A DNA stretch of 35,213 nucleotides, from positions 1 through 35,213 of the forward strand of contig NZ_CZVW01000019.1 of assembly GCF_001536065.1 (NCBI RefSeq). The letters are read 5' to 3'. The DNA is from Candidatus Chryseopegocella kryptomonas (GTDB taxonomy: Bacteria; Bacteroidota; Ignavibacteria; Kryptoniales; Kryptoniaceae). Made by a program: the position numbers and the translations under genes. Shown here one piece after another: positions 23,264-33,149 of the stretch (its first letter is position 1; the number at the start of each line of letters is the position of its first letter). The notes under the pieces were generated by a model that was not told where the DNA came from, did not search any database, and saw nothing but the letters and a program-made list of their open reading frames with translations.

Positions 23264-24183
23264 TCAGTCCATCCGCTCATTTCGGACGCAAGCGCAACAA
23301 GCTCTTCCATAGTTATGGAAGATGGGTCAAGTTTTTCAAGCGATTTCTTCATTTGCTTAAATAGTTCATCATAGGCAATTGTCGCGGTTCTCTTACGCTT
23401 TATCGGGTTAACTTTTGAGACGACCGCTTGTTTCAAGAATGGATGATTTATTCCTCTTTCTCTCAAGCTCTGAACAATTGGCTCAATGACATCATCAACT
23501 TCTTTTAAAAGTTCTGCCCTTTTCTCCCTTTCGCTTAATGCTTCTGGCAGTGGAGCATCAATGAAATTGTCAACTTTTTTAAGTATCGGAACATAAGCGG
23601 AGCCACTGAACTTAACATATTTTTCGTAAATTAACCCAAGCGTTATAAAGTATGCCTCTTCAAACTGGAAAGCGTAATCCATTTCTGAAATTTTTCCATC
23701 TGTTTCAAGCAAGCCTCTGTACATCCTTATTACTTCAAGTGCCTTTTCTTTAAGATTATGTGCTTTTTCTGTGTTAAGCGAGAGAATGTGGAAAGCAACA
23801 GACATATCAGGAATAACGATAGCGGGAATTTCACTTGCACCTAGTTGTAAGAGAGCTTCACGCCTGTGGTTTCCATTTGGAGTCCAGTATTCTCCGTCTG
23901 AATATCTTACAGCAACTATCGGGTCAATGAATCTTTTTACTTGTTCAATCACTTCTTGAAGTCGTTTAACATGTGATGATGATAGGTCTCTTTGGAAAGG
24001 TGTTGGTTTAACTTTTTCAAGTGGAAGTATTGCAAAAATTTGCCAGTTTTTTCCAAATGGTTCTTGATAGATTGTTAAAACTTTGCCACCGTCATTTTCA
24101 ATGTGGTTTGCGAGGGTTTTAACATCATTCGGGAGTTCAGCGTCGGCTGGATATATTTTCCATTTTGTTCTCGGCATATCCAT
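23260..24183 (-). CDS. Stand-alone ParB-like nuclease-fold protein
   Basis: 307 residues. Residues about 50-130 match the ParB/Srx N-terminal fold: LPLEKVKPTPFQRDLSSSHVKRL, then IDPIVAVRYSDGEYWTPNGNHRREALLQLG. The last segment stands where chromosomal ParB has its GERRxRA CTP-binding motif; NGNHRREA keeps the two Arg but differs elsewhere. There is no recognisable ParB HTH (KSRxxV) after it; the remaining 170 residues are helical with a basic patch (NPIKRKRTATIAYDELF). There is no parA neighbour and no parS-like palindrome that I could find. A regulator or CTP/ATP-binding protein is as likely as a nuclease. The start is at 4 bp into MDMPRTKW and lacks a clear ribosome site. Confidence 0.7.
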   Translation of the reverse strand: MDMPRTKWKIYPADAELPNDVKTLANHIENDGGKVLTIYQEPFGKNWQIFAILPLEKVKPTPFQRDLSSSHVKRLQEVIEQVKRFIDPIVAVRYSDGEYWTPNGNHRREALLQLGASEIPAIVIPDMSVAFHILSLNTEKAHNLKEKALEVIRMYRGLLETDGKISEMDYAFQFEEAYFITLGLIYEKYVKFSGSAYVPILKKVDNFIDAPLPEALSEREKRAELLKEVDDVIEPIVQSLRERGINHPFLKQAVVSKVNPIKRKRTATIAYDELFKQMKKSLEKLDPSSITMEELVALASEMSGWTD

Positions 24184-24261
24184 TTTATAGATTTTGTTTT
24201 TTAATTAAGATAATTTTGAGGCAGGAAAATTGCAAGTGTTAAGATTTTGTCGCAAGAAAAG

Positions 24262-24334
24262 TGGAGCCGACGGGATTCGAACCCGTGACCTCCACAATGC
24301 CATTGTGGCGCTCTCCCAACTGAGCTACGGCCCC
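24262..24334 (-). tRNA. tRNA-Ala (anticodon GGC)
   Basis: 73 nt cloverleaf on the minus strand. The acceptor stem is GGGGCCG with CGGCTCC (one G-U pair), the anticodon stem CCACA/TGTGG encloses ATGGCAT with anticodon GGC, the T-loop is TTCGAAT, and the discriminator is A. CCA is not encoded. Confidence 0.95.
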
Positions 24335-24375
24335 TTAAATTCATTTCAAATTTAAAAACCTGAATTTAAAATTCC

Positions 24376-24409
24376 AAATTTTGAAACGCCAGGTTTTAGC
24401 GTTAAATTT
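24376..24409 (+). promoter_or_regulatory. Dyad upstream of the Rrf2 gene, possible operator
   Basis: AACGC (24385-24389) and GCGTT (24399-24403) flank nine bases, and AAATTT occurs on both outer sides. It lies 20-50 bases before the GTG start, where an autoregulatory Rrf2 site would be expected. The dyad is short and could be chance. Confidence 0.25.
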
Positions 24410-24428
24410 AAAATAAAAACCTTAACCT

Positions 24429-24845
24429 GTGTCTGTTCTTTTAAGTAAAACAGCTGAATACGGAGTAAGAGCGGTTCTTTACATTGGGCGCAATCAGTCA
24501 AAACGTGTAACGACAAAGGACATGGCAAAGGATTTAAAAGTCCCTTTTCATTTCCTTGCAAAAGTCATTCAGAAGCTTGTTAAATTCGGAATAATTCACT
24601 CAAAACGTGGCAAAAATGGTGGTTTCGTTCTAAAAAAGCCACCTGAAAAAATTAAATTGATTGACATTGTCGTTGCCCTTGATGGGGATGAACTTTTGAA
24701 AAATTGTGTTCTCGGTTTGCCCAATTGCTCGGATAAAAAACCTTGCCCCGTTCACGATTATTGGCGGGGAATTCGCGAGGAAATAAAGCAGATGTTATCT
24801 CAAAAAACAGTAGCGGAGCTTTTAACAGGCGAATTCAAAATTTAA
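24429..24845 (+). CDS. Rrf2-family transcriptional regulator, likely Fe-S
   Basis: 138 residues, usual length for the family. The start is GTG at 24429, which gives MSVLLSKTAEYGVRAVLYI, the standard Rrf2 opening; no ATG is available before the winged helix. The winged HTH covers residues about 1-70 (recognition region VPFHFLAKVIQKLVKFGII, wing SKRGKNGGF). Cys93, Cys100 and Cys106 (NCVLGLPNC...PCPVHDYW) match the three-cysteine cluster that binds a 2Fe-2S or 4Fe-4S cluster in IscR, NsrR and related regulators. A cysteine desulfurase gene is in the window but 6.4 kb away, so an IscR-like role is only a guess; nitric oxide or redox sensing is equally possible. It is transcribed away from tRNA-Ala. 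Confidence 0.88.
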   Translation: MSVLLSKTAEYGVRAVLYIGRNQSKRVTTKDMAKDLKVPFHFLAKVIQKLVKFGIIHSKRGKNGGFVLKKPPEKIKLIDIVVALDGDELLKNCVLGLPNCSDKKPCPVHDYWRGIREEIKQMLSQKTVAELLTGEFKI

Positions 24846-24931
24846 GACAATTTTTCAGAATTTTTGATTTGTTTTTGTGGATTTTTTATTGTTTTTCAAA
24901 GGGTTAATTCGTGAGTTGGTCAAACTGTCAC

Positions 24932-24960
24932 TTGACAGGAATTGTTCTGGTGATTATATT
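24932..24960 (+). promoter_or_regulatory. Sigma-70 promoter of groES-groEL
   Basis: TTGACA at 24932-24937, 17-bp spacer, TATATT at 24955-24960. A perfect dyad CTGTCA-CT-TGACAG (24925-24938) overlaps the -35 box, and GTCAA-N8-TTGAC (24919-24936) is nested with it; either could be a second operator. Confidence 0.85.
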
Positions 24961-24971
24961 TATTTATGCGT

Positions 24972-24998
24972 TTAGCACTCGTTAAAGTCAAGTGCTAT
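24972..24998 (+). promoter_or_regulatory. CIRCE operator (HrcA binding site)
   Basis: TTAGCACTC, nine bases, then AAGTGCTAT; the consensus right arm is GAGTGCTAA, so 16 of 18 arm positions match. It starts about 12 bases after the -10 box and sits in the 5' leader of groES, the classic position for HrcA repression that is relieved on heat shock. hrcA itself is not in this window. Confidence 0.92.
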
Positions 24999-25036
24999 TA
25001 AATTGAAAAACAAAAAAATTCAAGGAGGTTGATTTT

Positions 25037-25333
25037 ATGGCAAAGGTAAATATCCGTCCTCTTTCTGACAGGGTAGTGGTAAAGCCATTGCCAGCTGAAG
25101 AAGTCACAAAAAGTGGGCTTGTCATTCCAGATACAGCAAAAGAGCGCCCTCAACAGGGGGAAGTAATCGCAGTTGGTCCAGGGAGAATAACGGATGACGG
25201 GAAGAAAATTCCGATGGAAGTTAAGGTTGGAGACAAGGTCTTATATGGGAAATATGCTGGGACAGAAATTTCAATTGATGGTGAGGAGTTTTTGATTATG
25301 AGGGAAAGCGATATTCTCGCAATTATTGAGTAA
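25037..25333 (+). CDS. groES: Co-chaperonin GroES
   Basis: 98 residues, full length. It forms the heptameric lid of the GroEL chamber in the cytoplasm. The sequence [38 protein letters not shown] holds the mobile loop that contacts GroEL, and [31 protein letters not shown] is the conserved C-terminal strand set. A perfect AAGGAGG lies eight bases before the ATG, one of the two strongest ribosome sites in the window. It is controlled by the promoter and CIRCE element just upstream and is followed by groEL after 36 bp. Confidence 0.98.
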   Translation: MAKVNIRPLSDRVVVKPLPAEEVTKSGLVIPDTAKERPQQGEVIAVGPGRITDDGKKIPMEVKVGDKVLYGKYAGTEISIDGEEFLIMRESDILAIIE

Positions 25334-26995
<1,662 letters not shown>

Positions 26996-27028
26996 TGAGT
27001 ATAGTTAAGATTTTAACCTTTCGTCTTG

Positions 27029-27055
27029 CCCTCCCCGAGATGGGGAGGGTTTTTT
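27029..27055 (+). terminator. Rho-independent terminator of groESL
   Basis: CCCTCCCC (27029-27036), five-base loop, GGGGAGGG (27042-27049), then six T. Confidence 0.92.
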
Positions 27056-27159
27056 GTTTTTGAACTAACAATTCACATTTACGAAAGTAAAAAGGTGTTT
27101 GTTGCTTTAAATTTAATTTTTGTCTTATCTTTTGGAAAAACAAATCCGGTGTAAAAAAG

Positions 27160-27678
27160 ATGAAGTTAAAGGGCAAAAAAGTTTTAATTTTTGTTGAGGA
27201 TTTAGTTGAAGAAATAGAGCTTCTTTATCCGAAATATCGTTTGATTGAAGAAGGGGCAGAAGTTAAGATCGCAGGACCGGAAATAAAAATTTTCAAAGGT
27301 AAAAATGGTTATCCGATAAAATCGGATTTGAGTTTTGATGATGCAAAGGTTGAAAATTTTGATGCTTTAGTTATCCCTGGTGGATATGCGCCGGATAGAA
27401 TTAGAAGGAATAAAACTGCAATTGAACTTACAAAAAAGTTTTATGAGTCAGGCAAAGTTGTGGCTTTTATATGTCATGCTGGTTGGGTTCCGATATCTGC
27501 TGGAATTTTAAAAGGGAAGAAAGTTACGGGATTTTTCTCAATAAAAGATGATCTTATTAATGCAGGTGCTGAATTCATTGATAGTGAAGTCGTTGTTGAT
27601 GGAAATTTGATAAGCTCAAGAAATCCAGATGACCTTCCAGCGTTTTGCAAAGCTATAATTTCAGCTCTTTCGGATTGA
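27160..27678 (+). CDS. DJ-1/PfpI family protein
   Basis: 172 residues, one flavodoxin-like domain. The family includes PfpI peptidases, YhbO/YajL glyoxal-damage deglycases and Hsp31-type chaperones. The nucleophile elbow is AFICHAGW with Cys105 followed by His106, the PfpI/YhbO arrangement; the partner acid is one of the two Glu in LVEEIELLYPKYRL. VIPGGYAPDR is the conserved glycine loop. C-terminal VDGNLISSRNPDDLPAF is typical of PfpI rather than of human DJ-1. It follows groESL by 160 bp with a terminator between, so it has its own promoter; a stress role would fit but is inferred. It carries no signal peptide. Confidence 0.9.
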   Translation: MKLKGKKVLIFVEDLVEEIELLYPKYRLIEEGAEVKIAGPEIKIFKGKNGYPIKSDLSFDDAKVENFDALVIPGGYAPDRIRRNKTAIELTKKFYESGKVVAFICHAGWVPISAGILKGKKVTGFFSIKDDLINAGAEFIDSEVVVDGNLISSRNPDDLPAFCKAIISALSD

Positions 27679-27743
27679 AACTTGAATTATGCAGGTTATG
27701 TTGCAATTATTGAATAATCCCAAAGAAAAAGTGAGGTTGCATT

Positions 27744-28802
27744 ATGTTCAGCGAGGTTCAAACTTTAAAGGATGTCTTGATGAAGAATTCAAGAGAGGGT
27801 GAGCTTTACAGAAAAATTGATGAGAAGAGAATTGAATGTTACGCTTGCGGACACAGATGTAAAATTTCCGAAGGTAGAAGTGGAATCTGCCGTGTCAGAT
27901 TCAATGTCAATGGTAAACTTTATGTCCCTTGGGGTTATGTCACTTCTCTTGCGCTTGACCCAATTGAGAAAAAACCGTTTTTCCATGTTTATCCGGGAAG
28001 TTATACATTGAGTTTTGGGATGCTTGGGTGCGATTTTCATTGTGATTATTGCCAGAACTGGGTTACATCGCAGGCGCTTCGTGATCCTGTTGCAGGTGTT
28101 ATGCCTGATTTTGTGACCCCAGAGGAAATAGTTGACATTGCTTTGAAATACAAAAGCAGGATAATAACGAGCACATACAATGAACCTTTGATAACATCCG
28201 AATGGGCTGTTGGAATTTTGAAACTTGCAAATCAATATGGAATTCGTGGTGCTTATGTTTCAAATGGAAACGCAACCCCTGAAGTTTTGGATTATTTGAG
28301 ACCTTATGTTGATTTCTACAAAGTTGATTTGAAAAGTTTTAATGATCTGAATTATAGAAAACTTGGCGGTCGTTTAAGTGTAGTTCTTGACACAATTAAA
28401 ATGCTTGTTGAGAAAGGTTTTTGGGTTGAAGTTGTAACTTTAATAGTTCCGGGGTTTAATGATTCTGAATCCGAATTGAGAGACATTGCGAAATTTCTTG
28501 CAAGCGTTTCTCCAAACATACCATGGCATGTGACCGCATTTCACAAAGATTATAAGATGACAGACCCAGACAATACGAAACCTGAACAACTTGTGAGAGC
28601 AGCTGAAATTGGTTATGAAGAGGGATTGAGATTTGTTTATGCGGGGAATATACCCGGTTATGTTGGAAAATATGAAAACACATATTGTTATAACTGCGGT
28701 GCGTTGCTTGTTGAAAGATTTGGGTTTAGAGTTTTGAAGAATAAAATCAAAGATGGCAGGTGCTTTAAATGTGGAACAGTTATACCAGGGCACTGGGAAT
28801 AA
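27744..28802 (+). CDS. amrS: AmmeMemoRadiSam system radical SAM enzyme
   Basis: 352 residues. The N-terminal ECYACGHRCKISEGRSGIC zinc-ribbon-like module (Cys32, Cys35, Cys39, Cys49) is followed by the radical SAM cluster motif CDFHCDYC (Cys96, Cys100, Cys103). The central barrel shows TSTYNEPLITSEWA and KVDLKSFND, typical of PflA-like activases. A second Cys module closes the protein (YCYNCGALL ... RCFKCGTVIPGH). This domain order is that of AmrS, which is usually encoded with AmrA (AMMECR1) and AmrB (MEMO); neither is present here. The substrate is unknown. AGGTTG gives a modest ribosome site. The last 34 bases overlap the TonB-dependent receptor start. Confidence 0.88.
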   Translation: MFSEVQTLKDVLMKNSREGELYRKIDEKRIECYACGHRCKISEGRSGICRVRFNVNGKLYVPWGYVTSLALDPIEKKPFFHVYPGSYTLSFGMLGCDFHCDYCQNWVTSQALRDPVAGVMPDFVTPEEIVDIALKYKSRIITSTYNEPLITSEWAVGILKLANQYGIRGAYVSNGNATPEVLDYLRPYVDFYKVDLKSFNDLNYRKLGGRLSVVLDTIKMLVEKGFWVEVVTLIVPGFNDSESELRDIAKFLASVSPNIPWHVTAFHKDYKMTDPDNTKPEQLVRAAEIGYEEGLRFVYAGNIPGYVGKYENTYCYNCGALLVERFGFRVLKNKIKDGRCFKCGTVIPGHWE

Positions 28803-31264
28803 TTTTCGCTGTTAATTTCTTGATATTTATCTTCCCGCTTAAAAGTCAAACATTTGAAGGAAAAATAAAAGGCAAGGTGATAGATTTTGAAACTGGCGAA
28901 GGAATCCCGAATGCGAATGTCATCATAGTTGGAACATCGTTGGGGACTTCAACCGATTCAAAAGGTGAATTTGAGATGAGAGTTAAACCTGGCTCTTATG
29001 ATGTTGAGGTCAGAGTGATAGGTTATGAGATTGAGAGAAAAAATGTTGAGGTGAAAAGTGGGACTGTGTTCGTTGAATTTCGTTTGAAACAAAGTTATAT
29101 AGAGATGAAAGAGGTTGAAGTCCTTGCTGATTACAAATCACGCAGGGCGGTGGATGTTAGACCAAGTGTGATTGAGGTTGAGCCAAAAAGTGTTAAAGTA
29201 AGCGCCGGTTTTGGGGAGGATGTTTTCAGAATGTTGAGAACTCTTCCGGGAGTTTTTGCTCCATCTGACTTTGCAACTCAATTTGTCGTGCGCGGTGGTT
29301 CCCCTGATGAAAATTTGATAATAATTGATGGAGTTGAAATTTACAATCCATATCGTCTTTATGGTTTTGTCAGTATGTTTAATCCAGATGTCGTCGGTGA
29401 TTTTAATTTTATGGCGGGTGGATTTCCCGCAAAATATGGAGATAGATTATCGGCTGTCCTTGATGTATCAAGTCGTGATGGAAAACGAGATAAAATTTTT
29501 TCAAGCATGATGAATGTTAACTTGACAAACGCAAATTTAATTTTTGAGGGGAAACTCCCATTAAATGGCTCGTGGATATTTTCAACACGCAGAACTTATT
29601 ACGATTTAATTCTTGAACCAATTGCGAAGAAAACAGGACTTGTGAGCGGTGATGTGACATTTCCAAATTTTTATGACCTTCAAACGAAATTAACATTTTA
29701 TCCGTTCAACAAACACAAGATAAATTTACTTGGTATTTACAGCAGTGATGCGATGAATGTTATAACTGGAAAAAATCTTGACAGACCTGATAGCGTTGCT
29801 GTGAATGATATCTCTTTTAATAAAACATTTGCTGGCTCGTGGATTTATTCGCCCGATAAAAATTTTGTTGTTAAGTTACTAACATCATGGTATGAAAATT
29901 CAGGTGAAAGCAAATTCGGTGGTGAAGTTCTTGATCCGTCATATTATTACGAGGGAAAGGTTGTTCCAGATGATGCAACATTTTTTAAAGTTGAGACATG
30001 GTCTCGTTATTTGATTCAAAAGTTTGCAACTTCTTTTGATGTAAGTTATAATCTTGGAAAACATTTAATTGAATTTGGAGTTGGAAATAATCTCGTCAAG
30101 TCGGAGTTGAAATATGTTTTGAAAATGGACGAAGGTTTGAGGGCTTTTTTGAAGTCGCTGGGATTTTTCTCCGCCCCTGAACTTTTCAATTATTCAGAGA
30201 AGTATAATCGCTCTTATTTTTACATTCAAGACAGGATAAAGTTGGGTTCAAAACTTGTGGTTCAACCCGGATTTAGATTTGATCGTTACGGTCTTATAAA
30301 AAGAAATTACATATCTCCAAGGTTTAATTTGCTTTACAACATTGATCCCCTGACAAGTTTAAGGTTTGCTTATGGTTGGTATTATCAATCACCCGGATAT
30401 GAGAAAATTTACGATCAGCAAACATTTTTTGATTTCACTCAGGCAGAAAATTTAAATGCTGAGAAATCAACACATTATGTTATTGGCATTGAAAGATGGC
30501 TTGCGGTTGATATCATCGGAAGAGTTGAAGCGTATTATAAAGATTTTGATAATTTAATTGTCAGAAAAAGGGTTCAAGGGACAAAATGGGTTGCGGATAG
30601 AATCCCGAATTATCCACCAACTGATGTAAGAGGATGGAGTCAGCCGTATCAAATTGTGATAAGCGATTCCGTCACATCAATTCCAGTTAACATGGGAGAT
30701 GGGAAAGCGTATGGATTTGAGATTTTCATTGAGAAAAGAAGCGCGAAAAATAGCAAGATTTACGGATGGATGTCTTATTCATTTTCCATAGCAAGGAGAA
30801 AAATTTACAGTGTTGAACTTCCATTTATGTATGATCAAAGACACACATTTAACATCGTTTTAAATTACAGCATAAGTAGAAAATTTGATTTGAGTTTGAC
30901 TTGGATGTATGGTTCAAATTATCCTTATACGGAGCCAATAGGTGTTAAGCCAAGAATCATCGTCACAGATACATCTGTTAGCATAGCAACGATAAGAGAT
31001 AAAGTTATTCTTGATCTTGATTATGGGGGGTTGAATAATTTCTTCAATTCTCGCAAGCCACCGTATCATCGTCTTGATGCAAGGATTACTTATAATACAA
31101 AAATTTTTGGTGCTGATTTGAGTTTTTATATTGATGTTGTGAATGTTTATAACAGGAAGAATGTCATAGGTTATGATTTCAGCGTTAAAGATGGCGTGAT
31201 AAAAAGAAGAGAGATAACGATGCTTCCTATTTTGCCGACATTTGGGATAAATGTTAAGTTTTAG
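28769..31264 (+). CDS. TonB-dependent receptor with carboxypeptidase-regulatory-like domain
   Basis: 831 residues. The ATG at 28769 lies inside amrS but has AGGTG six bases upstream and gives a full signal peptide (IIFAVNFLIFIFPLKSQ); a later TTG would cut it away. Residues about 31-115 form the CarboxypepD_reg-like domain (GKVIDFETGEGIPNANVIIVGT), common in Bacteroidota receptors. Residues about 125-235 are the plug (FRMLRTLPGVFAPSDFATQFVVRGGSPDENLIIIDGVEIYNPYRLYG). The rest is a 22-strand-type barrel ending in the outer-membrane signature FGINVKF. The ligand is unknown; no SusD partner follows, which argues against a SusCD glycan system. It uses TonB energy to import a bound compound across the outer membrane. 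Confidence 0.9.
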   Translation: MWNSYTRALGIIFAVNFLIFIFPLKSQTFEGKIKGKVIDFETGEGIPNANVIIVGTSLGTSTDSKGEFEMRVKPGSYDVEVRVIGYEIERKNVEVKSGTVFVEFRLKQSYIEMKEVEVLADYKSRRAVDVRPSVIEVEPKSVKVSAGFGEDVFRMLRTLPGVFAPSDFATQFVVRGGSPDENLIIIDGVEIYNPYRLYGFVSMFNPDVVGDFNFMAGGFPAKYGDRLSAVLDVSSRDGKRDKIFSSMMNVNLTNANLIFEGKLPLNGSWIFSTRRTYYDLILEPIAKKTGLVSGDVTFPNFYDLQTKLTFYPFNKHKINLLGIYSSDAMNVITGKNLDRPDSVAVNDISFNKTFAGSWIYSPDKNFVVKLLTSWYENSGESKFGGEVLDPSYYYEGKVVPDDATFFKVETWSRYLIQKFATSFDVSYNLGKHLIEFGVGNNLVKSELKYVLKMDEGLRAFLKSLGFFSAPELFNYSEKYNRSYFYIQDRIKLGSKLVVQPGFRFDRYGLIKRNYISPRFNLLYNIDPLTSLRFAYGWYYQSPGYEKIYDQQTFFDFTQAENLNAEKSTHYVIGIERWLAVDIIGRVEAYYKDFDNLIVRKRVQGTKWVADRIPNYPPTDVRGWSQPYQIVISDSVTSIPVNMGDGKAYGFEIFIEKRSAKNSKIYGWMSYSFSIARRKIYSVELPFMYDQRHTFNIVLNYSISRKFDLSLTWMYGSNYPYTEPIGVKPRIIVTDTSVSIATIRDKVILDLDYGGLNNFFNSRKPPYHRLDARITYNTKIFGADLSFYIDVVNVYNRKNVIGYDFSVKDGVIKRREITMLPILPTFGINVKF

Positions 31265-31289
31265 TCAAAAAATAATTTCTAAAATTTAA

Positions 31290-32471
31290 ATGAGAAAAGT
31301 TTATCTTGATCACAGTGCTACAACGCCTGTTGAAAGTGCAGTTGTTGATGCGATGATTCCTTATTTTACAAAAATTTTTGGTAATCCGTCATCCGTTCAT
31401 CAATTTGGAAGGGAAGCAAAAGTTGCAATTGAAGAATCTCGTGAAAAGATAGCAAATTTTATAAATGCAGAACCATCTGAAATAATTTTTACAAGTGGTG
31501 GAACGGAATCGGATAATTTCGCAATTTTTGGGATTGCTTATTCTGGGCTTAAAAGAGGGAAAAATCACATCATCACAACTCAAATAGAACATCACGCAGT
31601 TCTTGATGCCTGTCTTTATTTACAGAAAAATGGTTTTGATGTGACATTTTTAAAAGTTGATTCAAATGGGGTTGTTGATCCAGATGATTTGAAAAAGGCG
31701 ATAACACCGAGGACATGTTTGATAAGCGTTATGCATGTTAACAACGAAATTGGCACAATTCAACCGATTGATGAAATTGGGAAAATAGCCAGAGAATATG
31801 GGATACCTTTTCACACTGATGCGGTTCAATCGTTTGGTAAGATTGATGTTAATGTTAAGAAATTAAATGTTGATTTGCTTTCTGCTTCTGCGCATAAAAT
31901 TTATGGTCCGAAGGGTATTGGATTTCTTTATGTTAAAAAGGGGATTGAAATAGAAAAATTTCATCATGGTGGTTCTCAAGAAGCAGGGAGGAGAGCCGGG
32001 ACGGAGAGCGTTCCTTTGATAGTTGGATTTGCTAAAGCGGTTGAGATTTGCTCTGAAAGAATGATTAAGGATTATGAGCATGTGAAGAGGTTGCGTGATC
32101 ATATGGTTGAAAAGATTAGAGATGTTTTTGGTGAACTTAATGAGTTTTTAATTTTAAATAGTCCCGCTGATAAAACGATACCTTACATCTTGAATTTTTC
32201 AGTTAATTCTGCTAAAATTGAGATAGATGCAGATGCTTTGATTTATGGGCTTGATTTGAGAGGAGTTGCTGTTTCAAATGGTTCGGCGTGCACATCTGGA
32301 AGTTTGAAGCCATCGCATGTGATTATGGCGTTAGGGCGTGATAAAAGGACAGCGCTTGCGAGCGTGAGATTTTCATTTGGGCGTGGGAATAGCATTGAGG
32401 ATGTTGATTATGCTGTTGAGAAATTTTTTGAGGTTGTTAAGATTTCAGCAGAGAAGGCGATCGCAAAATAA
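31290..32471 (+). CDS. Cysteine desulfurase (NifS/IscS family)
   Basis: 393 residues, class V aminotransferase fold with PLP. It takes sulfur from cysteine as an enzyme persulfide for Fe-S clusters and thiolated tRNA. His101 (IEHHAV) stacks on PLP, Asp177 and Gln180 (HTDAVQSFGK) hold it, Lys203 (SAHKIYGPKG) forms the Schiff base, and Cys334 in SNGSACTSGS is the persulfide carrier on a short loop, as in NifS/IscS rather than SufS. The start LDHSATTPVESAV is canonical. No iscU or nifU follows, so its scaffold partner must be elsewhere. It starts 25 bp after the receptor gene, but the two are not obviously related in function. Confidence 0.93.
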   Translation: MRKVYLDHSATTPVESAVVDAMIPYFTKIFGNPSSVHQFGREAKVAIEESREKIANFINAEPSEIIFTSGGTESDNFAIFGIAYSGLKRGKNHIITTQIEHHAVLDACLYLQKNGFDVTFLKVDSNGVVDPDDLKKAITPRTCLISVMHVNNEIGTIQPIDEIGKIAREYGIPFHTDAVQSFGKIDVNVKKLNVDLLSASAHKIYGPKGIGFLYVKKGIEIEKFHHGGSQEAGRRAGTESVPLIVGFAKAVEICSERMIKDYEHVKRLRDHMVEKIRDVFGELNEFLILNSPADKTIPYILNFSVNSAKIEIDADALIYGLDLRGVAVSNGSACTSGSLKPSHVIMALGRDKRTALASVRFSFGRGNSIEDVDYAVEKFFEVVKISAEKAIAK

Positions 32472-32484
32472 AAATTTTTTGCGT

Positions 32485-33126
32485 ATGAAATTATTCAGAA
32501 AAAAATTTTTGATCTGGTTTGTGATTTTTTCACTTGTCTTTTATCAATTTTACCCACGAATTGCGTTAGCACAGCGGGATAAGATAAGGGTTGGTTTTAT
32601 TGGGTTTAAATTTGAAGGTGTTGGGAAGAAGGCACAGAAAGACATAACCAATAGCGTTTTATACCTTCTTGCGGAGAAGCCATCGGTTGATATTGTCTCA
32701 CCGGAAGAAGCAGTTTCAATTGTTGGAAGTGAAAAAATTAACGCAGTTTTATCGCTTCCAAGTGAGAATGAGGTTGTGATTTTATCTCATATGCTTGGGG
32801 TTGATTATTTGTTTTTTGGAAATTTTGTAAATCAAGGTGCTGATACAAATGATGTCATGCTTGTTGGAACTTTTGAATGTTTTGATAGACCGAAAGGAAG
32901 ATTTCACACAGTTGAAATAACTTGGAGATATGAAAACATAGATGAAGAGGTGAAAAAGATAGACAAGGAATTTATAAGCAAGGTTTTGCCAAAGAGGGGT
33001 TCTGCGATGCCAAATGTATTTTTCATACTTGTTTTTGCCTTGATTGTTTTTGGGACTTATTTTTTGATATGGGAACTCGGCGGTGGGGCAAGTGAACAGG
33101 CGGGCGTTCCACCAACAACGCAATAA
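32485..33126 (+). CDS. Exported protein with C-terminal membrane helix, FlgO/CsgG-like fold possible
   Basis: 213 residues from the ATG at 32485; the frame extends 36 codons upstream but that part lies inside the cysteine desulfurase gene. A signal peptide (FLIWFVIFSLVFYQFYPRIALAQ) is followed by KIRVGFIGFKFEGVGKKAQKDITNSVLYLL and a strand ending GVDYLFFGNFVNQG, a pattern shared with FlgO/TolB/CsgG-type N-terminal domains that detect or assemble in the envelope. A hydrophobic helix near residues 175-195 (VFFILVFALIVFGTYFLIW) would anchor it, with a short Gly/Pro tail. A hairpin CGCAAAA/TTTTGCG (32462-32483) sits directly before the start codon. Function unknown; likely co-transcribed with the lipoprotein after it. 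Confidence 0.6.
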   Translation: MKLFRKKFLIWFVIFSLVFYQFYPRIALAQRDKIRVGFIGFKFEGVGKKAQKDITNSVLYLLAEKPSVDIVSPEEAVSIVGSEKINAVLSLPSENEVVILSHMLGVDYLFFGNFVNQGADTNDVMLVGTFECFDRPKGRFHTVEITWRYENIDEEVKKIDKEFISKVLPKRGSAMPNVFFILVFALIVFGTYFLIWELGGGASEQAGVPPTTQ

Positions 33127-33149
33127 AATTTGAAATGGAGGTTTTGGGT

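Noticed and set aside
23260-24183. Chromosome partitioning locus or replication origin near the ParB-like gene
   Set aside because: No parA, no parS-like palindrome, no DnaA-box cluster, and the protein lacks the ParB HTH.
32377-32484. N-terminal extension of the exported protein at 32485
   Set aside because: It lies inside the cysteine desulfurase gene and would bury the signal peptide behind a basic leader.
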